Shown here one piece after another: positions 32,301-41,106 of a DNA stretch of 64,000 bases. Made by a program: the position numbers and the translations under genes. Position 1 is the first letter of the stretch; every line of letters starts with the position of its first letter. The notes below the pieces were generated by a model, which was given only the letters and a program-made list of their open reading frames with translations, was not told the DNA's origin and did no database searches. This stretch comes from a virus, in the IMG/VR virus record IMGVR_UViG_3300028840_002524, positions 52,196 to 116,195 of that record, one strand, 5' to 3'.

Positions 32301-32579
32301 ATGCCAGAGGCAATGATCGAGTACAAGGATTGCGCGGGTCCGTGGCAGCCCTGGGCGATCCGAGTGGGCACCAGGAAGCAGATCGAGGAATCGGCCCGGA
32401 GTCTCCTTGAGGAGATCAAAGAGGAATACCCTCGCGGGCAGGTGTCCCTCGTGGACGGCCGTGGGAAGCGGCGTGGAGTGCGGCTGAATGGCAGAGAAAC
32501 CGAGGCGCAGGAGGACCGAGAACGTCCGAGAGCCGTCACCACGCCGTTCTCGCAAGAGTTCGAGAACCCCCTGGGATGA
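32301..32579 (+). CDS. hypothetical protein, 92 aa
   Basis: Not recognised. N-terminal part (PEAMIEYKDCAGPWQPWAIR) then an acidic helix and a basic, low-complexity end (KRRGVRLNGRETEAQEDRERPR). It is the first gene after a strong promoter. It shares 92 bases with the following gene in another frame, which is long for this genome and may reflect the low-complexity end. Confidence 0.5.
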   Translation: MPEAMIEYKDCAGPWQPWAIRVGTRKQIEESARSLLEEIKEEYPRGQVSLVDGRGKRRGVRLNGRETEAQEDRERPRAVTTPFSQEFENPLG

Positions 32580-32943
32580 TCAGGAGCGGGACCACGCTAA
32601 GTCATTCGGCCGCCAACAGGCCGGGTCCGGGTGCGGGTCCTGCAACAAGGGGGACATCCTCGGCGACGTGCTCCTTCTCGAAGAGTGCAAGACCACATCG
32701 GCCGAGACCCTCCAGATCCCCAAGGGCGTCACCATGAAGATATGCCGGGAGGCCCGCGCAATCGGCCGCACCCCGGCGCTCGGGTTCGGGTACGCCGACA
32801 TGCCTCACGGGTTCCCACAGGAGTGGGTGGCCCTCCCCAAGGACGTGCAGGAAGTTTTGTACAGGATCGCCGCGTGCGCTGGCAGCAACCTTGACGATCC
32901 GAAGGTACGAGAGGAGATCAGGGAATGGGCAGCGAGACTGTAG
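32488..32943 (+). CDS. PD-(D/E)XK nuclease, Holliday-junction resolvase-like
   Basis: 151 residues. Basic Arg/Ser-rich N-terminus (to residue 30). The core has GSGCGSCNKGDILGDVLLLE followed by ECKTT (acidic Asp plus Glu-x-Lys of the nuclease motif), then KICREARAIGRTPALGFGY, as in phage resolvase/endonuclease proteins of the Hjc-like group. It would cut branched or recombination DNA. The ATG overlaps the upstream gene; the stop overlaps the following nuclease gene. Confidence 0.65.
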   Translation: MAEKPRRRRTENVREPSPRRSRKSSRTPWDDQERDHAKSFGRQQAGSGCGSCNKGDILGDVLLLEECKTTSAETLQIPKGVTMKICREARAIGRTPALGFGYADMPHGFPQEWVALPKDVQEVLYRIAACAGSNLDDPKVREEIREWAARL

Positions 32944-33893
32944 ACCTCCCCTTCGCGGGCGATAAGACGTGGAACCGTGTCGAGAGGTACCTCGACGTGC
33001 GCCCCAACCGGCGCCCGCGCCACGCCGATTCATTCTTTCACGCCTCCCAGATTCGACGCATGTGCCCCATCTTCGAATACTGGAACCGGACGTGGCTCAA
33101 GCAGATGAAAAAGGCTCGTGGCAAGAACCGGGAGAAACTCCAGAAGAAGGTGCACGCCTGTCTCTACGCCGACAGGCCGAAAGCCTCTCTCCAGTCCATT
33201 TTCGACCTGGGAACGGTGCTGCACACCAAGATCCAGTACTACTACGGGGTCATCGGCCTCCTCGTGGGGACGTGGCGGTGCCCCATCTGCGGACACGTCG
33301 AGGGGGACCCGGACGAAAAGCCTATAAAGATGCCAAGGGAAGCGGTGATCAGCGCCAGCGGCCACAAGATATACGACTTCGCCATCTGCCCCAAGTGCAA
33401 GAAGAATCACAAGACGTGGCCCCACTGGGAGTACGTCGAGCCCTTTGCCATTGACGTATCGGACAGGATTGCGGGGTCCACGGACGGCTTCATCGACTAC
33501 CGGTACGATGGGAAACTGTACCAGGGCATCCTCGAAGTCAAGAGCATCAACGAGAACGGCTTCAATGAGAAGTACGGCGAGCCCCTCCCCAAGGCAGACC
33601 ACGTGTTCCAGGCGTCCATCTACATGCACCTCTTCGGCCGCGAGTGGGCCCTCATCCTCTACTACAACAAGAACAAGTCCCAGGTGAAGGAATTCCTCGT
33701 TCCGAAGGACCCCAACGCCTGGACGTACTCCGTGCGCCGGTCTCGGGCCACCACGCAGGCCCTCAAGAAGCAGAAGCCACCCTCCGACGACTGGAGGACG
33801 TGCCAGAAGATCAAGGACCCGGCCGCACGCTCCTGCCCGGCCGCATTCGAGTGTTGGGGCGAGCACCCTCCTGAGAATTTTATGAGCGCGTGA
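32925..33893 (+). CDS. RecB/Cas4-like PD-(D/E)XK exonuclease
   Basis: 322 residues. The pattern begins ASQIRRMCPIFEYW (first Cys), then DLGTVLHTKIQYYYG, GSTDGFIDYRYDGK (Asp) and ILEVKSINENGF (Glu-x-Lys) and QASIYMHLFG: the catalytic core of RecB/Cas4-type nucleases. Three more Cys at the C-terminus (WRTCQKIKD ... SCPAAFECW) match the position of the four Fe-S cluster cysteines in AddB/Cas4. A central zinc ribbon (CPICG ... CPKCKK) is an addition. It probably resects or trims DNA ends in recombination or DNA degradation of the host. Starts inside the upstream gene by 19 bases. Confidence 0.75.
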   Translation: MGSETVDLPFAGDKTWNRVERYLDVRPNRRPRHADSFFHASQIRRMCPIFEYWNRTWLKQMKKARGKNREKLQKKVHACLYADRPKASLQSIFDLGTVLHTKIQYYYGVIGLLVGTWRCPICGHVEGDPDEKPIKMPREAVISASGHKIYDFAICPKCKKNHKTWPHWEYVEPFAIDVSDRIAGSTDGFIDYRYDGKLYQGILEVKSINENGFNEKYGEPLPKADHVFQASIYMHLFGREWALILYYNKNKSQVKEFLVPKDPNAWTYSVRRSRATTQALKKQKPPSDDWRTCQKIKDPAARSCPAAFECWGEHPPENFMSA

Positions 33894-33917
33894 TCCGCTT
33901 TTCTGGTATGCTGTAAA
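33889..33917 (+). promoter_or_regulatory. weak promoter for 33941 gene
   Basis: TCTGGTATGC followed by TGTAAA (33912-33917) resembles the extended -10 pattern of the other promoters; a good -35 is missing. Present in the 47-base gap between two genes. Confidence 0.35.
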
Positions 33918-33940
33918 CACACAGATACAGAGAGCGGAAT

Positions 33941-34198
33941 ATGGCGGCTACTCGTACATCCAAGAAAAAACAGCGCACACGCAAGCCAGCCCGGCGCGTT
34001 CCCACGCGGAAAGCGGTAGAAGGGGCCATCAAGAAGCTCGGCTACAAGTCCTTTGACGCCTACCTGTTCGACCGAGCCGGTAAAACCCTTGCCAATATGG
34101 CCGACGAGCTTGGGGTCCCGCGTCCGTCGTTTACAGCCGAGCACCGGAGGCACATGCTCGAACGGGCCGGTGAGGCCGACCCTTTCAGCTCCGCTTGA
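33941..34198 (+). CDS. small basic DNA-binding protein with HTH
   Basis: 85 residues. Basic N-terminus (SKKKQRTRKPARRVPTRK) and a helix-turn-helix-like stretch (YLFDRAGKTLANMADELGVPRPSFTAEHRRHML) with AxELGVP as recognition helix region. The stop overlaps the -35 of the next promoter. Probably a small regulator. Confidence 0.6.
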   Translation: MAATRTSKKKQRTRKPARRVPTRKAVEGAIKKLGYKSFDAYLFDRAGKTLANMADELGVPRPSFTAEHRRHMLERAGEADPFSSA

Positions 34199-34223
34199 CA
34201 CCTGGGGAAACGCGCTGTAGCTT
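34195..34223 (+). promoter_or_regulatory. promoter for 34254 gene
   Basis: TTGACA (34195-34200), 17 bp, TAGCTT (34218-34223). The -35 overlaps the stop codon of the upstream gene; the -10 is moderate. Confidence 0.65.
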
Positions 34224-34253
34224 ATGCCCTGTCCAAGGTGGAGGTTTCAGCGT

Positions 34254-35027
34254 ATGGACCTGTTCTCCGAGAAAGCAATTCGGAAACTCACACCGGGCGA
34301 GATCAGGCTCCAAGTGGAGTCGATTGCGTCCGGAATTCACCAGAACAACTACGCCCTGGGGGGCTTCATTCAGCGGGTCCGGTCCGACGGCCTGTGGAAG
34401 AAGTGGGGAAAGAGGACCTTCCAGTCCTTCGGCGACTGGTGTTGGGCCATCCTGGGGTTCAAGGATCGAAAGGCCGAGGAGCTCTCCAAGATCCACGGGC
34501 GCCTCCAGGAACTCGAAGTCTCCGGGAAGGTCAAAAGCGAGCTCGTGAATCAGGGATGGACCAAGCTCCGGTTCCTCTCCCGGGTTGTGGATGAGGACAA
34601 CGCAAAGGAGTGGCTCGACAAGTCGAAGATGCTCTCCTCGCGTGCCCTCGAAGCGGAGGTCCGCATCGCCAGCGGCGACCCCGATCCCGATACCGAGGAC
34701 GGCGACGATCCTGACCCGGAGCCGAAGCCCAAGCGCGTCCGCATGGGCCTGGAGTTCGACCACCCCGACGACTTCCGCTTCGTGACTGATATTATGGCGG
34801 TAATCGAGCGCCGCACCGGGGAGCGCAGCAACGGTCGTATTATCTCCATGATGGCGACAGCCTACGCGGCCATGCACGTCCGGGACGATGAGGGTGGCAT
34901 GGCGGTCGAGGTCGAGCGGATGCTCCAGGCCATGGAGCGCGACTACGGCATCCAGCTCGGCATCATGAACCCGGTGCACAAAAAGGGCAGGAAAAAGGGC
35001 GTGAAGAAGAAAGTCAAGAAAGCGTGA
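34254..35027 (+). CDS. hypothetical DNA-associated protein with KKGVKK tail
   Basis: 257 residues with GGAGG 10 bases before ATG 34254. An N-terminal all-helical domain (QVESIASGIHQNNYALGGFIQRV ... FGDWCWAILGF ... SELVNQGWTKLRFL) is followed by an acidic linker (DPDPDTEDGDDPDPEPK) and a second helical domain (FRFVTDIMAVIERRTGERSNGR). The last 15 residues are KKGRKKGVKKKVKKA. The first domain resembles small phage DNA-binding domains with Trp pairs, but no family is clear. A promoter immediately upstream and the shared tail suggest a role with DNA. Confidence 0.6.
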   Translation: MDLFSEKAIRKLTPGEIRLQVESIASGIHQNNYALGGFIQRVRSDGLWKKWGKRTFQSFGDWCWAILGFKDRKAEELSKIHGRLQELEVSGKVKSELVNQGWTKLRFLSRVVDEDNAKEWLDKSKMLSSRALEAEVRIASGDPDPDTEDGDDPDPEPKPKRVRMGLEFDHPDDFRFVTDIMAVIERRTGERSNGRIISMMATAYAAMHVRDDEGGMAVEVERMLQAMERDYGIQLGIMNPVHKKGRKKGVKKKVKKA

Positions 35028-35314
35028 CCGAGCAGGAACTCATCGCCGAAGCAGACGCCGCGTGTCCCTTCGACGGGAACGATAGGAAGGTGTGGCTCGC
35101 CGCTGTTCGCATGCTCGTGCGAAACGGGGCTGTCCTCTGCCCCACCGTCACGAGCGTCAGGTTCCCGGTCCGCAAGCACGAGGCGCATCGAATCATCAAC
35201 AGGGCCGTCGTTCGGGTTCGCATGCTCCTGGACGCGGCCCTCGGTACTGACATCGGGATCGAGGAGGCAGGAGACCGTGGCACCCTCGCGCACAAAGTTT
35301 ATGCCATGCGCTGA
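35024..35314 (+). CDS. hypothetical protein, 96 aa
   Basis: Starts at GTG 35024, overlapping the upstream stop (GTGA). Sequence has two short helices with a Cys (LIAEADAACPFDG ... RMLVRNGAVLCPTV) and an Arg-rich helix (RIINRAVVRVRMLL). No family recognised; likely co-regulated with the next gene, which starts within its end. Confidence 0.55.
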   Translation: MTEQELIAEADAACPFDGNDRKVWLAAVRMLVRNGAVLCPTVTSVRFPVRKHEAHRIINRAVVRVRMLLDAALGTDIGIEEAGDRGTLAHKVYAMR

Positions 35315-35717
35315 GAACACCGGGGCGGTGGTCTTGGCGCTCTCGGCATTCGACCCGGGCCACTGGGTGGTTCCGCTCCTCCTGTCGGAACTCACCCCCG
35401 AGGAGGCGTTCCGGGTCCTTCGCCTGTGCAGTGGCCTCACGTTCCCCATACACTCCATGCGCGGGGAAGAGGGAATCGAGGAGGAACTCCGGGAGATTCT
35501 CAGCGACGAAAAGGCCGACGCCATTCTCTCCCTGGGGGACACGCAAACCGTCGATTTCCAGCATTTCCGCGAGCTCCACAAGACCATCGAGACGGCACGC
35601 TGCTTCACATTCGCCCGTGCCCTGGGTCCGGTGAAAGCGGCCGAGCGCCTCGGACTCCCGAAAACAACCGTCCGAGCCCGACGAGCGTACGTGTACCGAA
35701 AGCTGAACGGAGGATAG
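35277..35717 (+). CDS. HTH regulator-like protein
   Basis: 146 residues with GGAGAC before GTG 35277, overlapping the upstream gene by 38 bases. The C-terminal 45 residues contain a helix-turn-helix of the sigma70 region 4/FIS type (LGPVKAAERLGLPKTTVRARRAYVYRKL). The N-terminal part (ALSAFDPGHWVVPLLLSELTPEEAFRVLRL) is unrecognised. Probably a DNA-binding regulator. Confidence 0.6.
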   Translation: MAPSRTKFMPCAENTGAVVLALSAFDPGHWVVPLLLSELTPEEAFRVLRLCSGLTFPIHSMRGEEGIEEELREILSDEKADAILSLGDTQTVDFQHFRELHKTIETARCFTFARALGPVKAAERLGLPKTTVRARRAYVYRKLNGG

Positions 35718-36140
35718 GTGCAGGCGACCGAGGCCATAGAGGCTGAGAAGAGCTCGACCGGCAAGGACCCGAAGATCCTGGTTCTCTTGCAGCAGAGCAT
35801 GGAACTCCAGCGCATCGTGTCCGTGTGGCCGAGCGTCCCCAAGGACATCGAGAAGCTGTTCGAGAACGTAGAGGCCCCTGTGGACCGGCGGCAGCGGTGG
35901 GAGTGGCTCTGGGGGCGTATCGAAGTGGACAGGGCCGAGTGGCTCCGCCTCGCGTTGCTGGCGAACAATCCGTTCAATCGGGACCTTATCGAGCGGGCCA
36001 TCACGCTGAGGATGGTATTCCCGGACGGCTCCCTGCACGGGTGGGTGGACCGCTACGTCTCGTTTATGGCCGTCGGGGTGTTCGCCGGGAAGGGAAAGAA
36101 GGGCAAGAAGGACGATATTCCCCACGTAGCAGAGGGATGA
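35718..36140 (+). CDS. hypothetical protein, 140 aa, before terminase module
   Basis: Starts at GTG 35718 next to the upstream stop. Helical, with VLLQQSMELQRIVSVWPSVPKD and EWLRLALLANNPFNRDL, and a short basic end (GKGKKGKKDD). Its position two genes before the large terminase makes a role in packaging possible, but no small-terminase motif is evident. Confidence 0.5.
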   Translation: MQATEAIEAEKSSTGKDPKILVLLQQSMELQRIVSVWPSVPKDIEKLFENVEAPVDRRQRWEWLWGRIEVDRAEWLRLALLANNPFNRDLIERAITLRMVFPDGSLHGWVDRYVSFMAVGVFAGKGKKGKKDDIPHVAEG

Positions 36141-36141
36141 G

Positions 36142-36933
36142 ATGGCGAAACAGGACGGGAAAGTGCAGTGTGCCTTGTGCGGTCGGCTGTTTAAGCAAAT
36201 TACAGTGACCCACCTCAAGCAGATGCACCCCGAGATCACCCTTGAGAAATACAAGGAGATTTACGGCCCCACCACGCAGAAAACGAAAGCCCTCGCCACC
36301 ATCCCCGAGGAGTCCATGACTCCCATCGCCAAGCAGCTCGTCCACCAGATCATGTCCGACGAAACCCTCGTGAAGGACCTCACCGCCAAGATCGGGGACG
36401 GCCTTTTCGGACAGGCAATGCGCGGCACGACGGCCAAGGCCCTCCTGACCGTCTTGCAGACCCGGATGGCGGCCCTCGAACGGGCGGCCCAGAACGTGGG
36501 GAAGGTGAACTCCGAGCTCTTCTCCGACTGGCGACTCAACAGCGGCCGGGATGACGGCGGCCCCACTCCCACGCACGAGCTGATCAAGATCGCCCAGGTC
36601 GGGCAGACCGAGCTCAGGGACATCGCAGAGATGATCCTGCGCACCGGACAGATGACGGTCCTTGACGGCCAGAGAAACATGGGGCCGAATGTGCAAATCC
36701 AGATGTTCTCAGGGGAGCACGCGAAGGTAACCCTCCCGGAAGGGCTCACCCCGCAGCGCCGAGAGGACATGCGTAGGCTCGCCGAGCGGTACACGCGGCC
36801 CAAAACAGACATCGACGCCGTGATTGCCAAGGCACGAGCCCTCCGTGACGGCGCGGACGCCGTTCCGGTCCAGGTGGAAGTGAGTGATGCAGCATCCGAA
36901 TCCGAAGGAGATAGCGGCGGCTCCTCTGAGTGA
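36142..36933 (+). CDS. zinc-finger protein, candidate small terminase or regulator
   Basis: 263 residues. Near the N-terminus a Cys-x2-Cys...His-x4-His finger (CALCGRLFKQITVTHLKQMH) followed by ITLEKYKEIYG matches the MucR/Ros-like finger module. The remainder is helical (IAKQLVHQIMSDETLV ... TAKALLTVLQTRMAALERAA) and ends in an acidic Ser-rich tail. It directly precedes and overlaps the large terminase (47 bases), the usual place for the DNA-recognising small subunit, but the domain layout is not that of known TerS proteins. Confidence 0.55.
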   Translation: MAKQDGKVQCALCGRLFKQITVTHLKQMHPEITLEKYKEIYGPTTQKTKALATIPEESMTPIAKQLVHQIMSDETLVKDLTAKIGDGLFGQAMRGTTAKALLTVLQTRMAALERAAQNVGKVNSELFSDWRLNSGRDDGGPTPTHELIKIAQVGQTELRDIAEMILRTGQMTVLDGQRNMGPNVQIQMFSGEHAKVTLPEGLTPQRREDMRRLAERYTRPKTDIDAVIAKARALRDGADAVPVQVEVSDAASESEGDSGGSSE

Positions 36934-38896
36934 GGGGGAGATCGAGGCTATCTACTCCGACCTCGAAAAGGGCAGCGAGAAGCTGTTCTCCAGGCTGAGC
37001 CCGGAGCAGCGCGACTGGTTTATCAACCTCTTCGAGCGCCTTTCCGAGGGGGATGAGGCCATGCTCGAAGCCCTCTATGCCCAGGACTACGACCACATTC
37101 CTGTGTCCCCCGAGGTGTTTTTCACCGAGACCGACTACCTCGGGCACATGGGGAAGGACCTTTATCGGGCGTGGTGGCCCCACGTTCTCAACATCTGCGA
37201 CCCGCAGAAGAACGTCTCCGAGGTGATTTTCACGGGGGCAATCGGGTTCGGGAAGTCATTCGTGGCGAATGCGTTCCTCATCCCCTACAAAATCTACTGG
37301 CTCTCCTGCCTGCGGAACCCGGCGCGGTACTTCGGCCTCGCGGACAACACCAAGATCGTGTTCGGTATCTACGCCATCACAAAGGACCACGCGGAGGAAA
37401 TCGGATTCTACGACCTCCGGGATCAGGCCCTCGACAACAGCCCGTACTTCCGCTACGTGTTCCCCCGTGTGCCCGGTGAAGGGACCCTGATTAGCTTTGA
37501 CAAGGGAATCCGGGTCCTTCTCGGGTCGAAAGAACTCCACGCCATCGGCCACAACCTGTTCGCCATCTCCCTCGATGAGCTGAACTTCTACGAGCAGGGC
37601 AAGAACACAAAGAACAAGGCCCACGACCTCGTGGCGGCCGTCTCGCGCCGTACCGAGTCCCGGTTCAGGACGGAATCCGGGGCCGTGGCCGGGTTCGTGG
37701 TACTCATCTCCTCGAAGCGCACAGAGACCGACTTCCTGGAAGAGCGCCTGCGGAAGGTCCGACGGCTCCCTGGCGTTTACGTCGTTGACGCCGCGTTCTG
37801 GGAATTTGACGAAAAGACGATCTACAGCGGCAAGAAGTTCCGGGTGCAGCTCGGGGATGAATTCCGGGACGCGGCCGTGCTCGATGAGGTCCTCTTCGAC
37901 ACCGATGGGGTCGATGTGCTGGACATCCGGGCCGTCGGAACCGAGGACGATACGGCCGAAACAATCGTGGTGCCCGTCGAGCACTACAAGGCTTTCGTCG
38001 AGGACCTCAGCGGGTCGATCCGCGACGTGGCCGGGCGCAGCACCAGGGGGTTCAACCCCTTTTTCGGGAACAAGCAGATCGTCCACGACATGGTGGACCC
38101 GTCCCTCCCGGCCGCGTTCGACGCCGAGAGAATCCCCATTTACGTGGACGACAACCGGCAGCTCGTGGAGGCCCTCAGCGTGAAGCGCCTCTGCCGGGTG
38201 AACATGAACCGGTGGATCCCGCTCAGGCATCCGGGGGCGCCTCGGTACATCCACATCGACCTCGCCAAGAACAAGGACGCCTGCGGGATCGCCATGATCC
38301 ACCCCTCCAGCCACTACATCACCAAGGAAGAGGATGAGGAGGGACGGCTCCGCGAGGAGGATGGGGTCCCGATCATCACGGTGGTGAAGGAAATCGAGAT
38401 CGACTTCGCCCTCGCCGTGACGGCCGGTCCCCGTGGGGAGGAGATCGACTTCCAGAAAATCCGTAACTTCGTGCTCTTTCTGCGCAGCATCGGGTTCTGG
38501 ATTCGGGAGGTGACCTACGATTCCTGGGAGTCCGTGGACAGCATCCAGCTCCTGCGCGGCGCGTCCATCACGGCCGACGTGCAGTCCGTGGACCGCACGG
38601 CCGTCCCGTACAAGACCCTGCGACGTGCCCTCGCCGAGCGGCGCGTCCGAGGGGCGCCCAACGAACTCCTTCGCACGGAGCTCATAGGCTTGGAACATGA
38701 CGTGGAAGCGGATAAGGTGGACCACAGGGAGGGCGAGTCGAAAGACGTTGCGGATGCCACGTGCGGCTCGACTTACCGCTGCCTCATCGACAAGATTAAG
38801 CCGGGTGACGTGCCTCCGGAACACCGGGGGCAGACCACAAAAACACGGGATTCGAAGTACGACAAGTACCTCGACCAGATCAAGGGGATTGTGTGA
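36887..38896 (+). CDS. terminase large subunit
   Basis: 669 residues. The ATPase has Walker A GAIGFGKSF and Walker B SLDELNFYEQ. The nuclease domain shows HIDLAKNKDACGIAMI (first Asp), TYDSWES (second acidic residue) and KVDHREGESKDVADATCG, the conserved end motif of terminase nucleases. It pumps DNA into the prohead and cuts it. ATG 36887 (or GTG 36884) overlaps the upstream gene; the portal starts at its stop. The ATPase resembles those of large myovirus terminases. Confidence 0.85.
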   Translation: MQHPNPKEIAAAPLSEGEIEAIYSDLEKGSEKLFSRLSPEQRDWFINLFERLSEGDEAMLEALYAQDYDHIPVSPEVFFTETDYLGHMGKDLYRAWWPHVLNICDPQKNVSEVIFTGAIGFGKSFVANAFLIPYKIYWLSCLRNPARYFGLADNTKIVFGIYAITKDHAEEIGFYDLRDQALDNSPYFRYVFPRVPGEGTLISFDKGIRVLLGSKELHAIGHNLFAISLDELNFYEQGKNTKNKAHDLVAAVSRRTESRFRTESGAVAGFVVLISSKRTETDFLEERLRKVRRLPGVYVVDAAFWEFDEKTIYSGKKFRVQLGDEFRDAAVLDEVLFDTDGVDVLDIRAVGTEDDTAETIVVPVEHYKAFVEDLSGSIRDVAGRSTRGFNPFFGNKQIVHDMVDPSLPAAFDAERIPIYVDDNRQLVEALSVKRLCRVNMNRWIPLRHPGAPRYIHIDLAKNKDACGIAMIHPSSHYITKEEDEEGRLREEDGVPIITVVKEIEIDFALAVTAGPRGEEIDFQKIRNFVLFLRSIGFWIREVTYDSWESVDSIQLLRGASITADVQSVDRTAVPYKTLRRALAERRVRGAPNELLRTELIGLEHDVEADKVDHREGESKDVADATCGSTYRCLIDKIKPGDVPPEHRGQTTKTRDSKYDKYLDQIKGIV

Positions 38897-40632
38897 TGAA
38901 CGACATGCTGGAAATGGTGCTATTTCCGTGGTCATCCTTGGCCCGGATCCAGGGCTTGCAGCGGCGCCCCGAGATGGGTCGCAGCTACCCCATGCCGCAG
39001 CCCAGGGACAAGGCACGCTCCCGCGACCCCATCGAGAGGGGCAGCCGGTCCGGTGACTGGGTGGACCAGATCATCGGGACCCAGAGGCAGTACACCCGGC
39101 TCGAACTCTACGCAATATACCGCGAGATGGACATGGACCCGCTCATCATGACGGTCCTGGATGCCTACGCGGAGGACGCCACCCAGAGGGACTTCGAGAG
39201 CGGCCGCACGGTCTGGGCCACGGCCAAGAACCCCGAGGTGCGCAAGATCGTGACGCAGTGTCTCGAACGCATGGAGATCGAGGACGTGGCATTCGCCATC
39301 GTGCGCTCCATGGCGAAGTTCGGCGACGAGTTCGAGCGCGTCGTGGCCGCCCAGAACGCGGGAATCCTCCACATCCGAGGGTACGACCCGTGGGACATCG
39401 CCCGGATCGAGGACGAGCACGGGCGCCTGGAGGCGTTTTCTCCGTGCGATGCCGAGGGACGGCCTACCAACGTGCAGAGCAATTCGGTGCCCTTCTACAA
39501 GGCGCTCCATTTCCGCCTGCGTGGTATCAGGCGAAACGACATCTACGGCGGCTCCATCCTGTGGGGCTCCCGCGAGAAGTGGCGGCAGCTTCAGCTCATC
39601 GAGGACCAGATCGTCATGCAGCGCCTCCTTCGGCGCCCCGACCGTCTCCTGATCCTCATGGACGTAGGCGGCATGCCGCTGGCGGAAGCGTATGAGGCGT
39701 GCAAAGAGTGGGAGGACCGGATCTACAAGGAGCACAATGTGGACCCGGTGAGCGGTATTTTCACGTCCCAGGGCACCCCCCTCCACGAGGCCCGGGACCT
39801 GATCCTCCCCCTCGGGCAGGACAACAATACGCGCATCGAGAACCTTCCCGCCACGACGGGGAACGATCTCTTCCGGGACTTCGAGATCATCCTCGGCCGT
39901 CTCCTGGGCGGCCTGCGGATGCCCAAGGGCTACTTCGGCTTCGAGGGCGCCTACGAGCCCAACATGAGCCTCGGGAAGCAAGACGTGAGGTTCGCCAAGA
40001 CGGCCACGAGGATCCAGCGGGCATTCCTGGGGGAACTCGTGCGGGCGTGCATGATCGACCTCGCGTTCCACAACCTGGACCCGTTCCGGGATGAGAACGC
40101 TTTCGACCTCCACATGGCCCCCGTGAGCGCATTCGCCGAGATCGAGCGGGCCGAGCTCCTCCAGATGCGCGTGGACCTCATGGACCGCCTTGCCCGGCTC
40201 GGGGAGGATATGGGCTTCAACAAGGAGGCGTGGATTCCTTACGTCCTCGAAGAGGTCGGTCGGGTGCCCAAGGACCTCGTTGACAAGCTCACCGCCCAGG
40301 GCGAGGGGGCGGCGGCCGAGGCCGTCGAGGCCCTTTCCGAGGACCCCAAGGCCCTCGCCGGTCTCGCGCTCATCCAGGAGGGCCTCCCGACGATCAGTTC
40401 CCGCAGCAAGCGCGGGGGCATGAAGGGCGGCGTGGAAGAGGCGCAGCAGGCCCTCAGCGAGGCCGTCAAGCGCCTCAAGGAGTCGGGCGCTGAGGATGAG
40501 AAAACCTGGGCCCCGCTCAAGACCATCCCGGCCGGGTCGGACGCCGTGCGTGCCATGCACACGGAGAGGGCAGAGCGCCGTCTCCAGGTGATCCGTGGCC
40601 TTTCCAATGTTCCGGAGAGGGCAGCATCGTGA
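38896..40632 (+). CDS. portal protein
   Basis: 578 residues, starting in the terminase stop (TGATG). Pattern features are IYREMDMDPLIMTVLDAYAEDAT, RKIVTQCLERMEIEDVAFAIV, and NAGILHIRGYDPWDIARIED, the 'two-helix plus clip' region of large myovirus portals, and a long C-terminal helical barrel (residues 440-560). It would form the dodecameric DNA channel of the head. The position between terminase and head-associated genes is standard. Confidence 0.8.
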   Translation: MNDMLEMVLFPWSSLARIQGLQRRPEMGRSYPMPQPRDKARSRDPIERGSRSGDWVDQIIGTQRQYTRLELYAIYREMDMDPLIMTVLDAYAEDATQRDFESGRTVWATAKNPEVRKIVTQCLERMEIEDVAFAIVRSMAKFGDEFERVVAAQNAGILHIRGYDPWDIARIEDEHGRLEAFSPCDAEGRPTNVQSNSVPFYKALHFRLRGIRRNDIYGGSILWGSREKWRQLQLIEDQIVMQRLLRRPDRLLILMDVGGMPLAEAYEACKEWEDRIYKEHNVDPVSGIFTSQGTPLHEARDLILPLGQDNNTRIENLPATTGNDLFRDFEIILGRLLGGLRMPKGYFGFEGAYEPNMSLGKQDVRFAKTATRIQRAFLGELVRACMIDLAFHNLDPFRDENAFDLHMAPVSAFAEIERAELLQMRVDLMDRLARLGEDMGFNKEAWIPYVLEEVGRVPKDLVDKLTAQGEGAAAEAVEALSEDPKALAGLALIQEGLPTISSRSKRGGMKGGVEEAQQALSEAVKRLKESGAEDEKTWAPLKTIPAGSDAVRAMHTERAERRLQVIRGLSNVPERAAS

Positions 40633-40949
40633 CCGAAGAGGTACGAACCTCCAGCAAGGAGATGATGCGCAGGATCGCCCGGCGCACAAAGATTCCCCAG
40701 AAAACGGTGGCGAGCGTGATGACAGCCTTTGCCGAGGAGGTGGGGAACGCCCTGCTCCAGGGGGAGGTGGTCATCGTACGGGGAGTGGGGCGCCTGCGGC
40801 GGAAGTGCTACACGGCACGAAACTGCCCCACCCTATCGGGGAAGCGTGTCACCATAGTTAGGCACGGTGTCGCCCTCAAGACCTCGGGAGCTCTCCTGAA
40901 CAGGCTCAAGGAGGGGAAGGATATTTTCGATGAAGTCGAGCAGCTCTGA
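40629..40949 (+). CDS. HU/IHF-like DNA-binding protein
   Basis: 106 residues; GTG 40629 overlaps the portal stop (GTGA). Contains IARRTKIPQKTVASVMTAFAEEV and the beta-arm region VIVRGVGRLRRK ... VALKTSGALLNRL, the helix pair and strand plan of HU-family proteins, which bend and compact DNA. The usual Pro-containing arm is shortened. In the head gene cluster it may package with the genome or regulate late genes. Confidence 0.7.
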   Translation: MTEEVRTSSKEMMRRIARRTKIPQKTVASVMTAFAEEVGNALLQGEVVIVRGVGRLRRKCYTARNCPTLSGKRVTIVRHGVALKTSGALLNRLKEGKDIFDEVEQL

Positions 40950-41106
40950 CGACACCCGAATCATCGTGGCCTACAAGTCCGAGTGCCCCATGGCGAAGGA
41001 CGGCAAGCACGAGTGGAAGATGGGGAGCGGCGACGCGGGCAACATGCCCTCCCTGGAGTGCGCCCTCTGCGGCCAGCTCACAACCCAGAGGAAGCTGTGC
41101 GACTGA
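40930..41106 (+). CDS. small zinc-ribbon protein
   Basis: 58 residues, below the usual size cutoff. Cys at SECPMAKDG and CALCGQLT plus Cys near the end (RKLCD) suggest a zinc ribbon. It overlaps the HU-like gene by 20 bases and the following gene by 10 bases, which is the junction style of this genome. Function unknown. Confidence 0.6.
   Translation: MKSSSSDDTRIIVAYKSECPMAKDGKHEWKMGSGDAGNMPSLECALCGQLTTQRKLCD

Noticed and set aside
37256-39016. 586-codon open frame on the - strand across the terminase
   Set aside because: Antisense to the terminase, with Arg/His/Val-rich shadow composition and no motif.
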